This document shows, piece by piece, positions 59,802 to 64,000 of a stretch of 64,000 nt of DNA. Position 1 is the first letter of the stretch. Each line of letters opens with the position of its first letter. This DNA comes from Myrica gale (lineage: Eukaryota > Streptophyta > Magnoliopsida > Fagales > Myricaceae). The notes beneath the pieces are model-generated. The model had not been told where the DNA came from. It did not search any database and saw nothing but the letters and a program-made list of their open reading frames with translations. Location: contig OZ005617.1 of NCBI GenBank assembly GCA_963930655.1, positions 6,760,501 through 6,824,500 of the forward strand, given 5' to 3'. The translations under genes were made by a program, and so were the position numbers.

Positions 59802-62134
59802 CCTCGAAAGTGTGTACAAAATGAAGACATTATACACACGAAGCTGAAAATAAATATGTTATTTAAATCTTAAAATGGGGAAAGAATAATGATGCGTGAG
59901 AGGAGGTAGAGATTTATTAATGATAAATGTCAGTGGGAGCTAGCACCAAAGAGGTGGGTGGTGCTATAATTTATTGAACCTTTGGGTTAGTACTTCGGCC
60001 TCGGTTTCTGGTGATGATACATTGATAATGCATGCCAGTCACAAGAAGAAGCCAGCAGATCAGGTATCAAAAAAAGGAAAAGAGAGCCACATGAGGGTAA
60101 AGGGGAAGCAACATCAGAATGTGGGGGGTGGCTAGTGGCCTCGTTGTATTTGCTGCAAAAGATCAAAACTCTTGCCCTGAAAAGTGCTACACCCAACCCC
60201 TGATATTCCTCAACCTCATTCATTGTGGACACAACTTTGGAACCATCTCTAGGGCCCATGCATTGGGTTGTGCTTTTAATGGTGGGAAATTTTGTTTACT
60301 GTGTATGGAAACTTTGGGGTTATGGTATCTAGCTAGTAAGAGTAGGTGACTACTCTAGTTTTTGCGGTTGTAGTTCCTTGACCGGGAATTGATTATTGCT
60401 CGCGGAGTTTCATAAAGTTAGCCATCTACGAATTCTTTATAAATTTTAAGAACAAACTAATTGTTATTTAGGGCGATTCAGACATATCTTATATCCTTTC
60501 ACGTGGTTACGTGAAACATAGTGAGATCCACAGTGGAGTCGATCAACTCATGAGCTGCATACTGATATTTCTTAAATATTTTTTTTATCAGAAGAAAGAA
60601 AACTGAAAGAAAAAAATCATATGGCCAAAGTTCTATATATATATATATATCTTTTTGTCAAAATTTGGCAGAAACTAGAGATGCTTATGCGCTGCTTCTG
60701 CTGCTGCTGCTTCTTTTTTTCAACAGTAAATACAGATAAGCTCAGATATAAGAGAACAAACTAAAACCATTCTCATTGCATAGCGGATTAATTTTCTAAA
60801 TAATCTGGATCATCCTGAATCTTGTAAACTTCAACAAATTAATGTAGAGAATTTAGAGCCGGGTCCAACCATTAAGTAATGTGAAAATTGTCTGTTACCA
60901 TAGAGTGGCCCACAAAAAAGTAGACACTGACTGCAGATCTCCTCCATTGGAACTTAATTGAAAACCTCCAAATTTATGACATTCGGCTGCATTGTCAAGA
61001 GCAAGAAAACACCGCAACTTCCAGTACGGCATCGATCATGATTAATGTGGAGCAATTTTGGTTAGGAACAAAAGTCATAAATACACAAAAATCAGTGGTC
61101 CCCTGATCCAACGGATCCCAGCAAAGGTACCACAATAATAAAACACTACTGTACCCATCACAACAATGCATCGGCTCTATTAAAAATTGGGACAGGTTCA
61201 CAGACTTCAATATGAATGTGTACACCACCAATCGAAGGCATGCACTGATCTATATATGTTTCTGCTGCCTAATCTGACACCCACCTCCTAATTAAGGGTG
61301 CTATGTATCTTGGGACCAACGACTTTGAGGAATACTCTGGCTTTTAAAAACTCCTATCAGGATCTTGATTGACGCATTTTGGGGTGCACGATTTGATTGC
61401 AGTCCCGGCCATGGTAACAATATTTACTAGTATATATATATCACATATGATCAGGACTCTTCTGTCGTTTTGTGTAAGCAGATGGGACATGAGAAATGGG
61501 AATACTTAAAGCATCCTCTTGTACGACAGATCAAATGATCAATCACGTTGGATTACGGTACTTTACTAATTTCCATAGTAGTACTTAATAAGTCTAATTA
61601 GCTAGAAGCTGCTAATTGATCTTTTGTATCGGTTTTGTTATATTACAATGGGTTTGCCCATGCATGTGTGACGCAGGACGCACGTACAAAAATAAAGGAA
61701 AGAAAATATTAAGATGATTAATCTAATTGTTAAGATAGAAGACCAAAAAAAATCTGTATGAGATCAAAAAATTTAAAATTTTCAAAGTTATGTGTCACGC
61801 TTATTTATTTTTCAAGTGGAGTTGGCCAGTTTTCATATAAATTAAGAACATAGTTATGAATCATTTTTCAGTTTTTATCAATCAGGTCATGACTTTTAAT
61901 CTTCATTATTATTATTATTATTATTTTAATACCTAGTTGACTATGCAAATGGATCTTAACTATATTTGCTAACAAGACATTTGGAAGATAGCTATATTAA
62001 TATATATATATATATATATCTATAATTCGTAGCGAATATATATACTGAACATAGAAACAACTTATAAGGAGTGCAACTATAAAAATATAATACGGGTTAT
62101 GTTTCATCCGTACTCTTTCACTATAGTTTTGTTA

Positions 62135-62171
<37 letters not shown>

Positions 62172-63432
62172 TTGTATTATCCTAAATACTAAAGAAGAAG
62201 TTAGTAACATCTTCCTTTTTTACCTACAGTCTCTATACCATAAAAAATAAATAAAAGGTCGTCAATATCTTTTTTTTTTTAAAAAGCAGAAGTATTTAAA
62301 GATACGTATCTTTGACATGTGATGGATAACCTCTCTAACTTGAGACTAATTTTGCTAAGATAATATAAAAACTAAAAGTTATTATATGTCATTTTTGTGC
62401 AAATATTAATTGGTATAACGAAATATAAAGTAGAAGTTGTAATTATCAAAGCTATTTGTGAAAATAAATTGAAGTTGAAAGACCAAATTATTTTAATTGA
62501 AATAAAAGAAATTTTTTTATTTAGAATTAGATTAATATAACATCTCTTAAGTTTCTTAAAATTACTCTTGGCTTAAAGTTTAAACCAGAGAAAATAAATT
62601 ATTAAATAGGTAATTTGTTATTGTATAAAATAAACTAACAATTGCTTCAATAACATGAAATTGCAATGTCATATCGTAACAGCCTCAAACCTTCTAAACC
62701 TACAAATTTTCTTAACGATGTAGATATAATTATATATAATTATTATTATTTTTTGCATAAATAAAGTTATAATAAATTTCATAATGATGCAAAAGTAGTA
62801 TTTATTTTATTAAACATTGTTACCTATAGCCAATTATTCAATTATTGTACCCTTACTAATTTTCATTTCAAAAGAAAATAGTAAATGCCAGCAAGTGTGG
62901 TTTCCATTAATTTCCTGCTAAATGGAGTGTATAATCTAAGGACCCTGTACGTAGCAAGTGTACAAGAGGTGGCCATTATCATCTAGTTATTTCTAAGAGG
63001 TGGTTATTATATATATATATATAACCTTAACGATAGACATAAAGATCATAATTTCTTTTCCTTTTATCTAAATCTTAAATAATATAGGGCATCTCAAATA
63101 ATTATTTTATTTCAAACATGGCTCTCCACCGTGTGATTTGTTTATAGGTATATATAATAAGTCGCATTGGTGTTCGACCATGCCTTTTGGTTAGGGTTTT
63201 CTATTATCGGCAGGTGTATATATATATGTTCTTCTATATCATACTCACGTATAATTATACTTCAATTAATGAATAGATCAGATAAATTTGTATTATTTTG
63301 CTAATGCTGTAAAAAAAGCCCTAAATAAATTAATACACCAATTGATCATGCATGCGTGATATGCTTCTTTTTATAACGAAAGTCTTTCGCATATATATAG
63401 TTTCACCCTCTATAATTATTATTGCGACGTCC
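59802..63432. other. Gene-free interval with microsatellites
   Basis: No gene recognised. Short TA, AT and GA runs occur at 60635-60650, 61990-62020, 62140-62170 (TA followed by GA) and 63010-63025, and an ATT run at 61905-61925. Confidence 0.45.
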
Positions 63433-63433
63433 G

Positions 63434-63610
63434 GATCAGAAACGAACGAACTACGAAGCTGGATGCATGCATGATGTTTCATATGATATTAATTGCGTTT
63501 TTCACGGTCGAAGAAATGCTAGAGAAGTACTTCAGGGGTGTCCAGCGTATTAATCAGATCTGCAGACATGCATGTCCAGCTTCTCTACAGATCGGAGCTG
63601 GTTCTTGATC
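63434..63610. ncRNA. Imperfect hairpin, candidate small-RNA precursor
   Basis: Arms 63434-63497 and 63543-63610 pair imperfectly around a loop of about 45 bases. The best block is GAAGCTGGATGCATGCATG (5' arm) against CATGCATGTCCAGCTTC (3' arm), with additional pairing GATCA...TGATC at the base and ATTAATTGCG against CGTATTAAT near the loop. Length and shape fit a plant miRNA precursor or a small foldback MITE. It does not match any conserved plant miRNA that I recognise. Confidence 0.3.
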
Positions 63611-64000
63611 ATGAGTACTAATTGTCTCTCTCTTCTTTTTTCTGTCTTTTTCTTTTTTCTCTCTTACAATAGGGAAATATATTAAAAGATAAAAACTTGT
63701 AAATATCAACTTATTAGAGGGTATTTTATTATAAACTACTGCAAAAAACAAAAACAAAAAACAAAGGGAGGGGGAAGAAGTTAGCTAGCTTCAAATCGAT
63801 CCCAATTATTGGGTGCAGGTAACAGCATGACATGATGCACAAGAGTTGATTCCTTGCTTCTTTGGTTGCGGTTCATGCAATAATGGGTCGAGAAGTGACT
63901 AGTTGTTTCTCATGCCTTGGGACACCTAACAGGCCGGGTTGATGAATACATGTGTTGATGTCATAGAAATCATGTTGCAAACAATATCTGCTAAACAGAG
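63611..64000. other. Window end, nothing recognised
   Basis: CT-rich then A-rich DNA without a supported feature. Confidence 0.4.

Noticed and set aside
1..64000. CRISPR arrays, rRNA genes, operons, riboswitches
   Set aside because: Looked for and not seen; the window is plant nuclear DNA where these are not expected (rRNA excepted).

Overview
This window is nuclear DNA from a flowering plant, almost certainly a eudicot. The evidence is split genes with GT-AG introns, AT-rich intergenic DNA, poly(TA) and poly(GA) microsatellites, plant-type LTR retrotransposons primed by initiator tRNA-Met, tRNA-derived SINEs, MITEs and a caulimovirid fossil. Nothing bacterial or organellar was seen, and the species cannot be named from the sequence alone.

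Three intact protein-coding genes could be reconstructed exon by exon, all on the minus strand: a CHX28-type cation/H+ antiporter (19.0-22.4 kb, 4 exons, 789 aa), an FLZ zinc-finger (DUF581) protein (24.5-25.3 kb, 2 exons, 164 aa), and a BOI-related RING E3 ubiquitin ligase with a polyglutamine tract (50.8-52.2 kb, 4 exons, 357 aa). They look like independent genes rather than a functional cluster.

The rest is mostly transposable elements. Kb 0.9-5.1 is bounded by about 185-bp inverted repeats and holds a decayed GRF-type zinc-finger gene plus a nearly pristine 1.03-kb TRIM retrotransposon. Kb 5.4-12 is a decayed, internally deleted Ty1/copia relic on the minus strand, invaded by a 232-bp MULE-type MITE and a palindromic element. 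Kb 12.4-16.3 is a Myb/SANT-like gene broken by a 3.5-kb Ty1/copia element whose ends and near-matching target duplication can be read. Kb 16.3-19 is gene-poor and holds a MITE and a 205-bp tandem duplication.

Kb 25.4-50 has no convincing gene. It contains LTR-like segments, two SINEs with target-site duplications, a long palindromic MITE with a GC-rich core, a hAT-like MITE, a caulimovirid reverse-transcriptase fragment lying between TA repeats, several related MITEs, and traces of an old collinear duplication (27.6-29.5 kb versus 35.4-38.4 kb). Kb 53-64 has no gene I can support, but holds a perfect 73-bp repeat pair, a 16-base G run and an imperfect hairpin near 63.5 kb that deserves a small-RNA check.

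No wholly new biological system is evident. The most interesting items are the nested, datable insertions, the caulimovirid fragment, the TIR element carrying a GRF zinc finger, and the 63.5-kb hairpin.
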